Shown here: positions 34,793 to 43,099 of the stretch, piece after piece | Layout: every line of letters begins with the position of its first letter | Position numbering within the stretch: the stretch's first letter is position 1 | Assembly: GCF_001612635.1 (NCBI RefSeq) | Contig: NZ_BDAV01000013.1 | Span: 248,001-312,000 of the forward strand | Direction of reading: 5' to 3' | From: Nocardia africana NBRC 100379 | GTDB lineage: Bacteria > Actinomycetota > Actinomycetes > Mycobacteriales > Mycobacteriaceae | Length of the DNA stretch: 64,000 nt | Notes under the pieces: generated by a model | The model's database searches: none | Seen by the model: the letters and a program-made list of their open reading frames with translations, nothing else | Told to the model about the DNA's origin: nothing | Program-made: the position numbers and the translations under genes

Positions 34793-35875
34793 GTGCCCTC
34801 GATACCGCCGTTTCCCCCGTTCCGTGGCTCCGGGAGGTCTCGGCGCGGGCCGCAGCTGCCCCGGATCCCGGTTCCCACCGCCCGCGCGATCGTCGACTGC
34901 GGCGTCTATATCGACGGCCACCGCCAGTCCGGGCATGTGACCCCGTCGGCCGCGCTGGCACAGGTCCGCGAGCGCGGCGACGGCTTCGTCTGGGTGGGTA
35001 TGCACGCTCCCGACGTGGATCAGATGTCCGAGGTGGCCGAGATCTTCGGCCTGCACGAACTCGCGGTCGAAGATGCCGTGCACGCCCATCAGCGCCCGAA
35101 GCTGGAACGCTACGACGACACTCTGTTCCTGGTGTTGCGCACCGTGAAATACCTCGAACACGACCCCAACTCGGTCAGCGAGATCGTGCAGACCGGCGAG
35201 ATCATGGTCTTCGTGGGGGCGAATTTCGTGGTCACCGTCCGCCACGGCGAGCACACCGCGCTGAAGGTGGTTCGCGAGGAGATGGAGAAGCACCCCGAAC
35301 GTCTGGCGCTGGGGCCGGGCGCGGTCCTGCACGCCGTGGCCGACCACGTGGTGGATTCGTATCTCCTGGTGACGCAATCGGTCGAAGACGATGTGGCGGG
35401 TATGGAGGAAGAGGTCTTCACCCCGCGCAGCCGGCTCACCATCGAGGCCATCTATCAGCTCAAGCGCGAGGTGGTCGAGCTGCGACGGGCGGTCAACCCG
35501 CTGGCACTGCCGCTGCAGGTGCTCAGCCGCAGTTCGGAACTGCCGATGCCGAAGGAGATCCGCCGCTACCTTCGTGACGTCGCCGACCACCACACCGCGG
35601 TCGCCGAGCGGATCAGCGATTTCGACGAGGCGCTCAGCGCGCTGATCAACGCGGCGCTGGCGAAGGTCAGCGTGCAGCAGAACACCGATATGCGCAAGAT
35701 CTCGGCCTGGGCCGCGATGGCCGCGGTGCCGACCATGATCGCCGGCATCTACGGCATGAATTTCACGCATATGCCGGAGCTGTCGTGGGCCTATGGATAC
35801 GGGATGGTGTGGATCGTGATCCTGGTCGTCTGCGGTGCGCTGTTCGTCACGCTGCGGCGCAACAAGTGGTTGTGA
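34793..35875 (+). CDS. corA: CorA-family magnesium/cobalt transporter
   Basis: 360-aa divalent-cation channel. It has a large cytoplasmic alpha-beta funnel domain (AVEDAVHAHQRPKLERYDD; DFVVTVRHGEH-like text), a long helix and two C-terminal helices with the pore signature YGMNF (about 320-324) followed by MPEL. The C-terminus RRNKWL matches mycobacterial CorA (Rv1239c). GTG 34793 gives the same length as the M. tuberculosis protein and is preceded by TAGCAT. It imports Mg2+ through a pentameric inner-membrane pore. Confidence 0.93.
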   Translation: MPSIPPFPPFRGSGRSRRGPQLPRIPVPTARAIVDCGVYIDGHRQSGHVTPSAALAQVRERGDGFVWVGMHAPDVDQMSEVAEIFGLHELAVEDAVHAHQRPKLERYDDTLFLVLRTVKYLEHDPNSVSEIVQTGEIMVFVGANFVVTVRHGEHTALKVVREEMEKHPERLALGPGAVLHAVADHVVDSYLLVTQSVEDDVAGMEEEVFTPRSRLTIEAIYQLKREVVELRRAVNPLALPLQVLSRSSELPMPKEIRRYLRDVADHHTAVAERISDFDEALSALINAALAKVSVQQNTDMRKISAWAAMAAVPTMIAGIYGMNFTHMPELSWAYGYGMVWIVILVVCGALFVTLRRNKWL

Positions 35876-35907
35876 GGCGCGGAGGAGTATGCCGTGGCCC
35901 GCGCGGA

Positions 35908-36507
35908 CTAGAGATTCGCGGCGGCCCGATGCGGATCCCGGATGTCGATCCCCGCTTCGGCCCACGCCTCCCGTAGCGCCGCGGCGCCGCGCACTCGCAC
36001 CCACGCCGCCTCGGTGGCGGTGATCGGCGCGACCGACAGGAATCGCACCGGATCGGCGGGGTCCGGCAGGGGCACCTCGACGATAGCGGCCTCGCCCAGC
36101 AGGACCGCGGTGAAGGGAGCGTTGTGCCACAACGGTTCCCCGAGGTCGAGCAGCGCATCCGGTTGCAGCACAACGCCTTCCACCGCGGGCGCGGCGATCA
36201 GCACGCCGAGTCCGCGCGGCAGCCCCGCCTGGACACCGGCTCCGCCGCGCAACGTCAGCACCAGTTCGGCGCGCGGGCCGCGCACCGGGTCGGCCAGCGC
36301 CGCCGCGGCATCGGTCATCGGATGCCGGGAGCCGCCGAGGGTGACATAGTGCACGAATTCGCCGTCGGGGATGCGCAGGATGTCGATCGGCTCCAGGCCC
36401 AGGAAGGTCACCGACGCGGAGTCGAAGCGGGTGTCGTCGAATCCCGAACCCGTCCGGGGAATGCCGAAATGCGTCAGTACCGCGGACCGCACCTGATCGA
36501 GTTCCAT
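35908..36507 (-). CDS. Suppressor-of-fused (SUFU)-domain protein
   Basis: 199-aa soluble protein. The pattern FVHYVTLGGSRHPM ... RAELVLTLRGG ... LWHNAPFTAVLLGE ... VRFLSVAPITATEA is that of bacterial SUFU-like domain proteins, common in actinobacteria. Their role is unclear; some act as immunity proteins to polymorphic toxins, but no toxin gene is nearby. The start is ATG 36507. It is convergent with corA (33 bp) and 22 bp downstream of the general-stress membrane protein gene on the same strand. Confidence 0.6.
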   Translation of the reverse strand: MELDQVRSAVLTHFGIPRTGSGFDDTRFDSASVTFLGLEPIDILRIPDGEFVHYVTLGGSRHPMTDAAAALADPVRGPRAELVLTLRGGAGVQAGLPRGLGVLIAAPAVEGVVLQPDALLDLGEPLWHNAPFTAVLLGEAAIVEVPLPDPADPVRFLSVAPITATEAAWVRVRGAAALREAWAEAGIDIRDPHRAAANL

Positions 36508-36529
36508 AGCCCTAGAGCGTGCCAGAGCC

Positions 36530-37021
36530 CTACAGCGCCAGGCGCGCCAGCATATCCCGCGCCTGCTCGGCCACCTTCGGATCGCACAGCACGTCGTAGC
36601 GGCCGGCGACCAACTGCATCGTGGAGGCGAAGTCGCGGGTGCCGCGGGTGGCGGCGTACGGGATCACCGCCGAGATGAGCCCGAAGATGATGCCGCCGAC
36701 CAGGCCCACCACCAGCGGGCCGATCACGCCGCCCGTGGTGAACAGGCTCAGCAGCAATCCCAGGAACAGGCCCAGCCAGGCGCCCGAAACCATACCGCCG
36801 CCAATGACTTTGCCCCAGGTCAGCCGGCCCAGCACGCGTTCGACCTGCATCAGATCGACGCCCACGATGGTCATGTTCTCCACCGGGAACTGGTTGTCGG
36901 CCAGATAGTCGACCGCCCGCTGCGCCTCGGCGTAGGTCGGATAGGAGGCGACCGGCCACCCCGACGGCGGCGTCGGCAAGCCGGGCCGATTGCGATTCGA
37001 ACTACCCAACGGATTGGTCAT
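36530..37021 (-). CDS. Membrane protein with general stress protein 17M-like domain (Rv1234-like)
   Basis: 163-aa protein. The N-terminal domain (VASYPTYAEAQRAVDYLADNQFPVENMTIVG) matches the YflT/GSP17M-type fold. Two hydrophobic segments (about 75-120, GLFLGLLLSLFTTGG; GLVGGIIFGLISAVI) are followed by a short hydrophilic tail. The length and place correspond to M. tuberculosis Rv1234 near corA and Rv1232c. ATG 37021 has GGAG close upstream. The function is unknown; the family is stress-linked in firmicutes. Confidence 0.75.
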   Translation of the reverse strand: MTNPLGSSNRNRPGLPTPPSGWPVASYPTYAEAQRAVDYLADNQFPVENMTIVGVDLMQVERVLGRLTWGKVIGGGMVSGAWLGLFLGLLLSLFTTGGVIGPLVVGLVGGIIFGLISAVIPYAATRGTRDFASTMQLVAGRYDVLCDPKVAEQARDMLARLAL

Positions 37022-37184
37022 AACTCCACGATCCTAGGTCGATATCGCCGCTGCGGCTGGATGCGGCGACCCGGCGGCCGCCCCGCGTGTCCGATTTTAC
37101 CGCCGGAGGGGAGCAAATCGGACATCGCGCGGCCGAGGATCACACCCGGCGTACGGCCCCCATCGACCCGGACGAGCCGGCCGG

Positions 37185-38237
37185 TCACGCCTCAGGACAA
37201 GCGGACCTCGGCGGTGGCCCGAATATCTTTCGGCCCGCCGACTTCGCGACGACCACCACGACGGCGGTACGCGTCTCGGGATCGAGGGATTTGATCCGGC
37301 CGGTGAATTCGACGACGCCGGCGGACCGGGCATCCACGATCGTGTAGTTCGACAGCCGCACCGCGTATCTGATCAGCGCTCCGGGGTCGCGGAGCCATCC
37401 GGTGACGAAGCCCGCGCCGAGCCCCATCGTGAGCATGCCGTGCGCGATGACGTCGGGCAGGCCCGCGAGCGCGGCGACGCCCTCGTGCCAGTGGATGGGG
37501 TTGGCATCACCCGAGACACCCGCGTAGTTCACCAGATCACCGCGGGTGATTCGCGCCGTGCGCGGCGGGAGCTCGTCACCGACCGCAATGTCTTCGAAGC
37601 GAACCACGTTGTGCAGCAATCGCTTTCGCGACGCCTCGGAGACGCGGTGGTCACGGCGCGGCGCGACCGCGGCGTCCAGCACGTCCGCCTCGGAAAGACC
37701 CTGCGCCGCCGACGGTGCCCCGACACCGTGCATGATCACCCGTTCGATCGCGCCGCCGATACCCGCGTCGATGTCGTCGCCGGTGACACCGACCGCGGTC
37801 GTGTGCATCACGTGGACGATCTCGTCGAACTGATCGATGAAGGTGTTGGTGACGGTGATCAGATCCTTCCCGGCGATGGTGCGCACCGCGGCGACCTCGA
37901 CGTCGCTCACCAGACGGTCACCGGCGACCACCGGCCGGTGGAACTCGAAGACCTGATCGGTCTGCACGTACACGTCGTAGCCGGTGATGACGCGTTCGAA
38001 CAGCCGGCGATTGGCCAGCATCGCGGGAATCGAGAGGAACGTGGGCGGCGCGACCACCGCGCCGTAGCCGTGCTCCGCGGCGGCCGCCTCCAGCCGGTGC
38101 ACCGAGCCGTAATCCTGCACCGCTCGGGCGTACTCGCGAATCTTCTCCCGCCCGACCTCGTAGTAGTCCTCGGCACGGTAGGCATATCCCACCAGGGACC
38201 GCGTGTATGCCGCCACATCCACGGTTAGCTCGGACAA
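37185..38237 (-). CDS. Fused HadA/HadB-type (3R)-hydroxyacyl dehydratase
   Basis: 350-aa double-hotdog protein. The first half (YEVGREKIREYARAV, then AEHGYGAVVAPPTF) matches HadA/HadC of mycobacterial FAS-II. The second half matches HadB, with the catalytic hydratase-2 motif DLVNYAGVSGDANPIHWH (Asp and His, about 242 and 247) and AHGMLTMGLGAGFVTGW. In mycobacteria these are separate subunits that dehydrate 3-hydroxyacyl-ACP in mycolate synthesis; here they form one chain. The TTG 38237 start is fixed by GAGGAG 6 bp upstream. The CitE-like gene is next upstream on the same strand, so a CoA-ester hydratase role, such as mesaconyl-CoA hydratase, is an alternative. Confidence 0.82.
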   Translation of the reverse strand: MSELTVDVAAYTRSLVGYAYRAEDYYEVGREKIREYARAVQDYGSVHRLEAAAAEHGYGAVVAPPTFLSIPAMLANRRLFERVITGYDVYVQTDQVFEFHRPVVAGDRLVSDVEVAAVRTIAGKDLITVTNTFIDQFDEIVHVMHTTAVGVTGDDIDAGIGGAIERVIMHGVGAPSAAQGLSEADVLDAAVAPRRDHRVSEASRKRLLHNVVRFEDIAVGDELPPRTARITRGDLVNYAGVSGDANPIHWHEGVAALAGLPDVIAHGMLTMGLGAGFVTGWLRDPGALIRYAVRLSNYTIVDARSAGVVEFTGRIKSLDPETRTAVVVVVAKSAGRKIFGPPPRSACPEA

Positions 38238-38357
38238 GCCATACTCCTCAACGCTCGGCTGCGCTGGAGCGTAAGCGGACCGAAGCCACCGCTCGCCGGA
38301 TCCCTCGACCTTTCACGAGATTTCACGAGACATGCGCGGGCCGATTGTGACTTGTCG

Positions 38358-39305
38358 CTACGCCTGCGGCGGCACGAAACTCGTCGTGCGAGTCATTCCG
38401 GCGGCACGGCCCTTCTCCGCGACGACCTGCGCCATCTTCGCGCTGGCCTCGTCGATCATCTCGTCGCCGAGCATGACCGCGCCGCGGGCGCCGCCGGCGG
38501 TTGAGGTGTGATAGGCGTAGGCGTCCAGGATCTCCTCGGCGCGGTCGTAATCGGCCTGGCGAGGGCTGAAGATCTCGTTGCACGCCTCGACCTGAGTGGG
38601 GTGCAACACCCATTTGCCGTCGAAACCGAGGGCCGCGGTGCGGGACGCGGCGCGGCGGAAGCCGTCGAGGTCGCGGATCTGCAGATAGGGGCCGTCGATG
38701 GCCTGCAGGCCGTGGGCCCGGGCGGCGAGCAGGATGGTCATCAGAATGTGGTGGTAGGCGTCGCCGGGTTCGTAGCCCTCGGGCTGTTCACCGACCACCA
38801 GGGTGCGCATATTGATACTGGCCATGAAGTCGGCGGGACCGAAGACCAGGGTCTGCACCCGCGGACTGGCGATGGCGATCTCGTCGATATTGCGCAGTCC
38901 CTGTGCGTTCTCGATCTGCGGTTCGATACCGATGCGGCCCACCTCGAGGCCGTTGGCCTTCTCCAACTGGGTCAGCAGCAGATCGAGCGCGCGCACCTGG
39001 GCGCCGTCGAGCACCTTCGGCAGCAGGATCGCGTCCAGATCGCGACCGGCGCCCTCGACCACCGAGATGACGTCGGCGTAGGTCCATTCCGTCGTCCAGT
39101 CGTTGACCCGCACCACTTTGATCTGATTGCCCCAGCCGGGCGAGTTCAGCGCGGCGACGATATTGGCGCGTGCCGCCGCCTTGGCGGGCGGGGCGACCGC
39201 GTCCTCGAGGTCGAGGAAGATCTCGTCGGCGGGCAAACCCTTGGCCTTGTCGATCATCCGCAGATTACTGCCGGGTACGGCGAGCACCGAACGACGCGTT
39301 GACAT
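38358..39305 (-). CDS. HpcH/HpaI-aldolase / CitE-like CoA-ester lyase
   Basis: 315-aa TIM-barrel lyase of the CitE group. It has RRSVLAVPGSNLRMIDKA (CoA-side loop), FLDLEDAVAP (acidic metal ligand), the catalytic Arg in VRVNDW, IEPQIENAQGLRN (metal Glu) and FGPADFMASI. Relatives cleave malyl-, methylmalyl- or citramalyl-CoA; a stand-alone CitE without citrate-lyase partners fits these better than citrate lyase. ATG 39305 has AGGAG 7 bp upstream. It lies upstream of the HadAB-type gene on the same strand (120 bp), which suggests a shared CoA-ester pathway. Confidence 0.8.
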   Translation of the reverse strand: MSTRRSVLAVPGSNLRMIDKAKGLPADEIFLDLEDAVAPPAKAAARANIVAALNSPGWGNQIKVVRVNDWTTEWTYADVISVVEGAGRDLDAILLPKVLDGAQVRALDLLLTQLEKANGLEVGRIGIEPQIENAQGLRNIDEIAIASPRVQTLVFGPADFMASINMRTLVVGEQPEGYEPGDAYHHILMTILLAARAHGLQAIDGPYLQIRDLDGFRRAASRTAALGFDGKWVLHPTQVEACNEIFSPRQADYDRAEEILDAYAYHTSTAGGARGAVMLGDEMIDEASAKMAQVVAEKGRAAGMTRTTSFVPPQA

Positions 39306-39342
39306 GGGCGGCTCCTGAATCGTCTCGCGGGGCTGCACCACA

Positions 39343-39348
39343 TAGCCT
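39343..39348 (+). promoter_or_regulatory. -10 element of a predicted leaderless mRNA
   Basis: TAGCCT ends 7 bp before ATG 39356; there is no Shine-Dalgarno between. Confidence 0.45.
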
Positions 39349-39355
39349 TGCACTT

Positions 39356-40723
39356 ATGGCAGCAACGAAAGTTTTCGCCGCCAGGCTGGCGGGCCTGGTG
39401 GTACTGGGTCCGGACGGCGAGTCTATCGGCCGTCTGCGGGACGTGGTGATCTCCATCCGCTACGACCGCCAGCAACCCCGGGTGCTGGGGCTACTGGTCG
39501 AATTACCCACGCGCAAACGTATTTTCGTCCCGATGCTCCGGGTCAACGCGATCGAGCCGAACTCGGTCAACCTCAACACCGGCACCGTGAGCCTGCGCCG
39601 CTTCGAACAGCGGCCCGGCGAAATGCTGGCGTTGGCGCAGGTGCTCGACTCCAAGGTGCGCGTGGTCGATCCCGAACTCCCGGACCTCGAGGGGGTGGAC
39701 GTCTTCGTCGTCGACCTCGGCATCGAACAGAGCCGCACCCGGGACTGGGTGCTCTCGCGGGTGGCGGTGCGCGGACACCGGCGACTGGGCCGGCGGCGCG
39801 AGGTGCACGTCGTCGAGTGGTCGGATGTGCGCGGGCTGACCCAGCACGAACTGAATCTGCCCGGGCAGGACGTCACCCAATTGCTCGGCCAGTTCGAGGG
39901 CCTGCGCCCGGCCGATGTGGCGCATCTGCTGCGCGAACTGCCCGAGAAACGCCGGATCGAATTGGCCCGGGCCCTCGACGACGAACGACTCGCCGACGTG
40001 GTGCAGGAACTTCCGGAGAACGACCAGGTCGACGTGCTGCAGAACCTGGGTGTCGAACGCGCGGCCGATCTGCTCGAGGCGATGGATCCCGACGACGCGG
40101 CCGACCTGCTCGGCGAACTACCCACCGGCGAGGCCGAGGCCCTGCTGGCCCTGATGGACCCCGAGGAATCCGAGCCGGTGCGGCGCCTGCTCGAATATTC
40201 GCCCTACACCGCGGGCGGCATGATGACGCCCCGCCCGGTGGTGCTCACCCCCGCGGCGACCGTCGCGGAGGCACTGGCCCGCATCCGCGACCCCGACCTG
40301 ACTCCGGCGCTGGCGTCGATGGTGTTCGTGGTCCGCCCGCCGACCGCGACGCCGACCGGTCGCTATCTGGGTTGTGTGCACACCCAGGCGCTGCTGCGGG
40401 AACCGCCCGCGACCATGGTGGGCGGACTGGTCGACAGCGATCTGACCCAGTTGCATCCCGATGCCGCGCTGACGGCGGTCACCCGCTACTTCGCGACCTA
40501 CAACCTGGTCTGCGGGCCGGTGGTGGACGAGGAGAACCACCTGCTCGGCGCGGTGAGCGTCGACGACGTGCTGGATCATCTGCTGCCCGAGGACTGGCGC
40601 GAACAGGATGAGGACGCCTCGGAACCGGCGAGCACGATCCATTCCCTCGCGACGGCGTCGCGCGCGGCGGCGACGAGTAGAGCGGCGACGGGTAAAGCGG
40701 CGGCCGGAAGGGCGAAAGCATGA
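39356..40723 (+). CDS. MgtE_N/CBS-domain protein with N-terminal PRC barrel (Rv1232c-like)
   Basis: 455-aa soluble protein. The PRC-barrel-like N-terminus (LVVLGPDGESIGRLRDVVI, about 10-75) repeats weakly after DLEGVDVFVVDL. It is followed by an MgtE N-terminal superhelical domain (LRPADVAHLLRELPEKRRIELARALDDERLADVVQEL, about 175-290) and paired CBS domains (YTAGGMMTPRPVVLTP; about 285-425). It lacks the MgtE membrane domain, so it is not itself a transporter but a probable Mg2+/nucleotide-sensing regulator. ATG 39356 is in the leaderless pattern. The stop overlaps the DUF1003 start (ATGA), as for Rv1232c and Rv1231c. Confidence 0.8.
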   Translation: MAATKVFAARLAGLVVLGPDGESIGRLRDVVISIRYDRQQPRVLGLLVELPTRKRIFVPMLRVNAIEPNSVNLNTGTVSLRRFEQRPGEMLALAQVLDSKVRVVDPELPDLEGVDVFVVDLGIEQSRTRDWVLSRVAVRGHRRLGRRREVHVVEWSDVRGLTQHELNLPGQDVTQLLGQFEGLRPADVAHLLRELPEKRRIELARALDDERLADVVQELPENDQVDVLQNLGVERAADLLEAMDPDDAADLLGELPTGEAEALLALMDPEESEPVRRLLEYSPYTAGGMMTPRPVVLTPAATVAEALARIRDPDLTPALASMVFVVRPPTATPTGRYLGCVHTQALLREPPATMVGGLVDSDLTQLHPDAALTAVTRYFATYNLVCGPVVDEENHLLGAVSVDDVLDHLLPEDWREQDEDASEPASTIHSLATASRAAATSRAATGKAAAGRAKA

Positions 40724-41316
40724 GTGAGCGCAGCGAACGTGCCGGCCGCCCGGACAAGCCGATCGCCCGGCAGCGCTTGGAGACCCCCGTCGAATCGCGG
40801 TTCCGATTCGAGATCGACCCCGAGGCCGTGGCGCGGGGCAGCGAGACCGTGGCCCGGTTCCTGGGGACCGGTCGTTACCTGCTGCTGCAGACGGTCGTGG
40901 TCGTGGTCTGGATCGGGCTCAATGTCTTCGCGGTCAGCCTGCAGTGGGATCCGTATCCGTTCATCCTGCTCAATCTGGCCTTCTCCACCCAGGCCGCGTA
41001 TGCCGCACCGCTGATCCTGCTGGCCCAGAACCGGCAGGACAACCGCGACAAGGTATCGCTCGAGGAGGATCGGCGGCGCGCCGCACAAACCAAGGCGGAC
41101 ACCGAATTCCTGGCCCGGGAGCTGGCGCGCTGCGGATCGCGGTGGGCGAGGTGGCTACTCGCGACTATCTGCGCCGCGAACTCGAGGACATCAAAGACGC
41201 TCTGGCGCGGCTCCACCTCCATGCGCCTCTGGACGACGAAGATGCTGTCGAGACGGCGAAGTCCAAGAAAAGTACCGATCGAAAGAGGGGTCGAGTACCG
41301 ATTTCGCCTCAAATAG
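40720..41316 (+). CDS. DUF1003 membrane protein with frameshifted C-terminus (Rv1231c-like)
   Basis: The first about 135 residues are a normal DUF1003 protein: VWIGLNVFAVSLQWDPYPFILLNLAFS gives two helices, then QNRQDNRDKVSLEEDRRRAAQTKADTEF. At LAREL the frame goes wrong: the next codons read ARCGSRWARW, while the +2 frame from about 41124 continues with the expected ALRIAVGEVATRDYLRREL and ends at 41327. One missing base near 41124-41130 explains this. It is either a sequencing error or a real mutation that swaps the last about 65 residues; the membrane domain is intact. It is coupled to the MgtE_N/CBS gene by ATGA. Confidence 0.75.
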   Translation: MSERSERAGRPDKPIARQRLETPVESRFRFEIDPEAVARGSETVARFLGTGRYLLLQTVVVVVWIGLNVFAVSLQWDPYPFILLNLAFSTQAAYAAPLILLAQNRQDNRDKVSLEEDRRRAAQTKADTEFLARELARCGSRWARWLLATICAANSRTSKTLWRGSTSMRLWTTKMLSRRRSPRKVPIERGVEYRFRLK

Positions 41317-41433
41317 ATGGCGGCTGACCGCAATTATCGATAACAAGGCGCTGACCGACAGGTAACCTGGATCACGTTGTCCGTGGCGGCCCCGCGCGAA
41401 TCAGGTCGCTCAACGACTACGAGGGGATTGGTT

Positions 41434-42936
41434 GTGCCGATGCGAATATCTGGACCGATTACCGTATCGGCGCTGGTGGTTGCGGGTTTGATGGCTACGG
41501 GTTCGGCGGCGCACACCACCGCCCGAACCAGTGCGCCAAGGACGGCCGATGCGCGCTTGGCGGCAGCGACCTCCTCCACCGACGCCGGCAACTCCGATGC
41601 CGAGGGAGTGGGGCTGGTTCCCGCCGCCCCCGAACCACCTCGCAAACTCAGAGCTATGACGGCGCCCGCGGATGGGGCGCCGTTGTTCGGCGGTACCGTG
41701 CCGCTGCAGGACATCGCGTTGCCGGGCGGTAGCGGAGCCTTCGGAATTCCGGAGGTCGTACTCGCCGCCTATCGCAATGCCGAACTGACCCTGCAGTCCT
41801 CGGAGCCGAACTGCGGCCTGAGCTGGAGCCTGCTCGCCGGCATCGGGCGTATCGAGTCCAACCACGCCGGAAACGGCCGGACCGATGCCGCGGGAACGAC
41901 CATCGGCACCATTTACGGTCCGGCGCTCAATGGCACCCTTCCGGGTAACGAGGTCATCAAGGCGGCCGACGGCGGTTTCGTCCGCGCGGTCGGCCCCATG
42001 CAGTTCCTGCCCAGCACCTGGGCGCTGTACGCGTCCGACGGTAACGGCGACGGCGTCGCGGATCCGAACAACGTCTTCGACGCGTCGCTGGCCGCCGGCA
42101 AGTACCTGTGCTCGGGCGGGCTGAATCTGCGTGACCCGCAGCAGGAATTGCGCGCGGTCTTGCGCTACAACAACTCGATGGCCTATGCCGCCAATGTGCT
42201 GAGCTGGGCCAATGCCTACAAGACCGGCGGCGCCCCGACCCAGGTGCAGATCTCGCCCGATCTGATTCCGCCGGGCACGATGCAGGCTCCGCCCGCGGGC
42301 CCGGACATCCTCGCCGCGAACGGCAGCATTCCGACCACCACCGAGCCGCCGTCGCAGGCCACCACCACCGCGCCCACGCCGCAGCAGCCGACGCAGGTGA
42401 TGATCAATATTCCGGGGCTGCCGCCGATTCCGTGCGGCATCTTCTGCCCACCACCGAAGCCGAATCCGTGCGATCCGGCCGCGGTGCCGGCGCCGATGCC
42501 GCACCCCGGACAGCCCGCGCAACCGGCCGCACCCGCGCGGACCCAGCGCTGGGCGGCGGGCGACCCCGTGCGCCCGATCGATCCGCAGGCCGCCGAGGGC
42601 AAGCCCGTCGATCCGAACGCGCCCGCGAATCCGAATGCGGCCCCGGCCGATCCGAACGCACCCAAGCCGCCGGCCCCGGCGTGCACCCAGCCGCAGGGAC
42701 AGCCGGCGCCCGGTGCTCAGCCGGGGGCACCGGCACAGCCGCAGGGTGCACCGGCACCGGCCGCGCCCGAACAGCAGTCGCAAACGCCTTCCACGACACC
42801 GGAACCCGGACCGGAGGCTGCCGCGCCCGCACCGGCGGCGCCGCCGAGCCCGACCCAGCAGCCCGGGATCACGCTGCCGTTCGGAATCGTCGTCCCGCTG
42901 CCCGTCCTGCCGGGGCCGCCCGCACCGCCGCAGTAG
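41434..42936 (+). CDS. Secreted lytic transglycosylase with long Pro/Ala-rich tail (Rv1230c-like)
   Basis: 500-aa cell-wall hydrolase. It has an N-terminal membrane signal (ITVSALVVAGLMATGSAAH), then an SLT domain (about 110-270) with the catalytic Glu in GIGRIESNHAGNG (about 140), RAVGPMQFLPSTWALYASDG and GKYLCSGG. The last about 220 residues are Pro/Ala/Gln-rich with four Cys, probably wall-spanning. GTG 41434 has GAGGGG 7 bp upstream. It resembles M. tuberculosis Rv1230c. A second, shorter copy follows directly. Confidence 0.87.
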   Translation: MPMRISGPITVSALVVAGLMATGSAAHTTARTSAPRTADARLAAATSSTDAGNSDAEGVGLVPAAPEPPRKLRAMTAPADGAPLFGGTVPLQDIALPGGSGAFGIPEVVLAAYRNAELTLQSSEPNCGLSWSLLAGIGRIESNHAGNGRTDAAGTTIGTIYGPALNGTLPGNEVIKAADGGFVRAVGPMQFLPSTWALYASDGNGDGVADPNNVFDASLAAGKYLCSGGLNLRDPQQELRAVLRYNNSMAYAANVLSWANAYKTGGAPTQVQISPDLIPPGTMQAPPAGPDILAANGSIPTTTEPPSQATTTAPTPQQPTQVMINIPGLPPIPCGIFCPPPKPNPCDPAAVPAPMPHPGQPAQPAAPARTQRWAAGDPVRPIDPQAAEGKPVDPNAPANPNAAPADPNAPKPPAPACTQPQGQPAPGAQPGAPAQPQGAPAPAAPEQQSQTPSTTPEPGPEAAAPAPAAPPSPTQQPGITLPFGIVVPLPVLPGPPAPPQ

Positions 42937-42960
42937 TCGGCCGAGCCGCCCGCCCGATCC

Positions 42961-42986
42961 GAAACCCCCGCTGAGACGGGGGTTTC
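42961..42986 (+). terminator. Terminator between the two lytic transglycosylase genes
   Basis: GAAACCCCCG / CGGGGGTTTC, a 10-bp perfect stem with a 6-base loop, 25 bp after the first gene. It implies the two paralogues are transcribed separately. Confidence 0.75.
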
Positions 42987-43058
42987 GGCGTAAACGGGAC
43001 ATGCGGTCACGAAGCAGTAACGAAAAGGTCTCGGATGCGGTAATCTGATTCCGTTGTG

Positions 43059-43073
43059 TCACGAAAAGCTCAC
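43059..43073 (+). promoter_or_regulatory. Direct TCAC repeat, candidate MtrA/PhoP-type box
   Basis: TCACGAAAAGCTCAC: half-sites at 43059 and 43070, 11 bp apart, just upstream of the second transglycosylase; the second continues as TCACAGC. The spacing and text recall tandem OmpR-family boxes that control wall hydrolases in mycobacteria. Confidence 0.4.
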
Positions 43074-43099
43074 AGCGGGCATTGGAGGGTCACCACATC

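Noticed and set aside
41317..41433. c-di-AMP (ydaO) riboswitch before the transglycosylase
   Set aside because: Such riboswitches precede many actinobacterial wall hydrolases, but the leader here is too short (about 115 bp) and lacks the conserved core.
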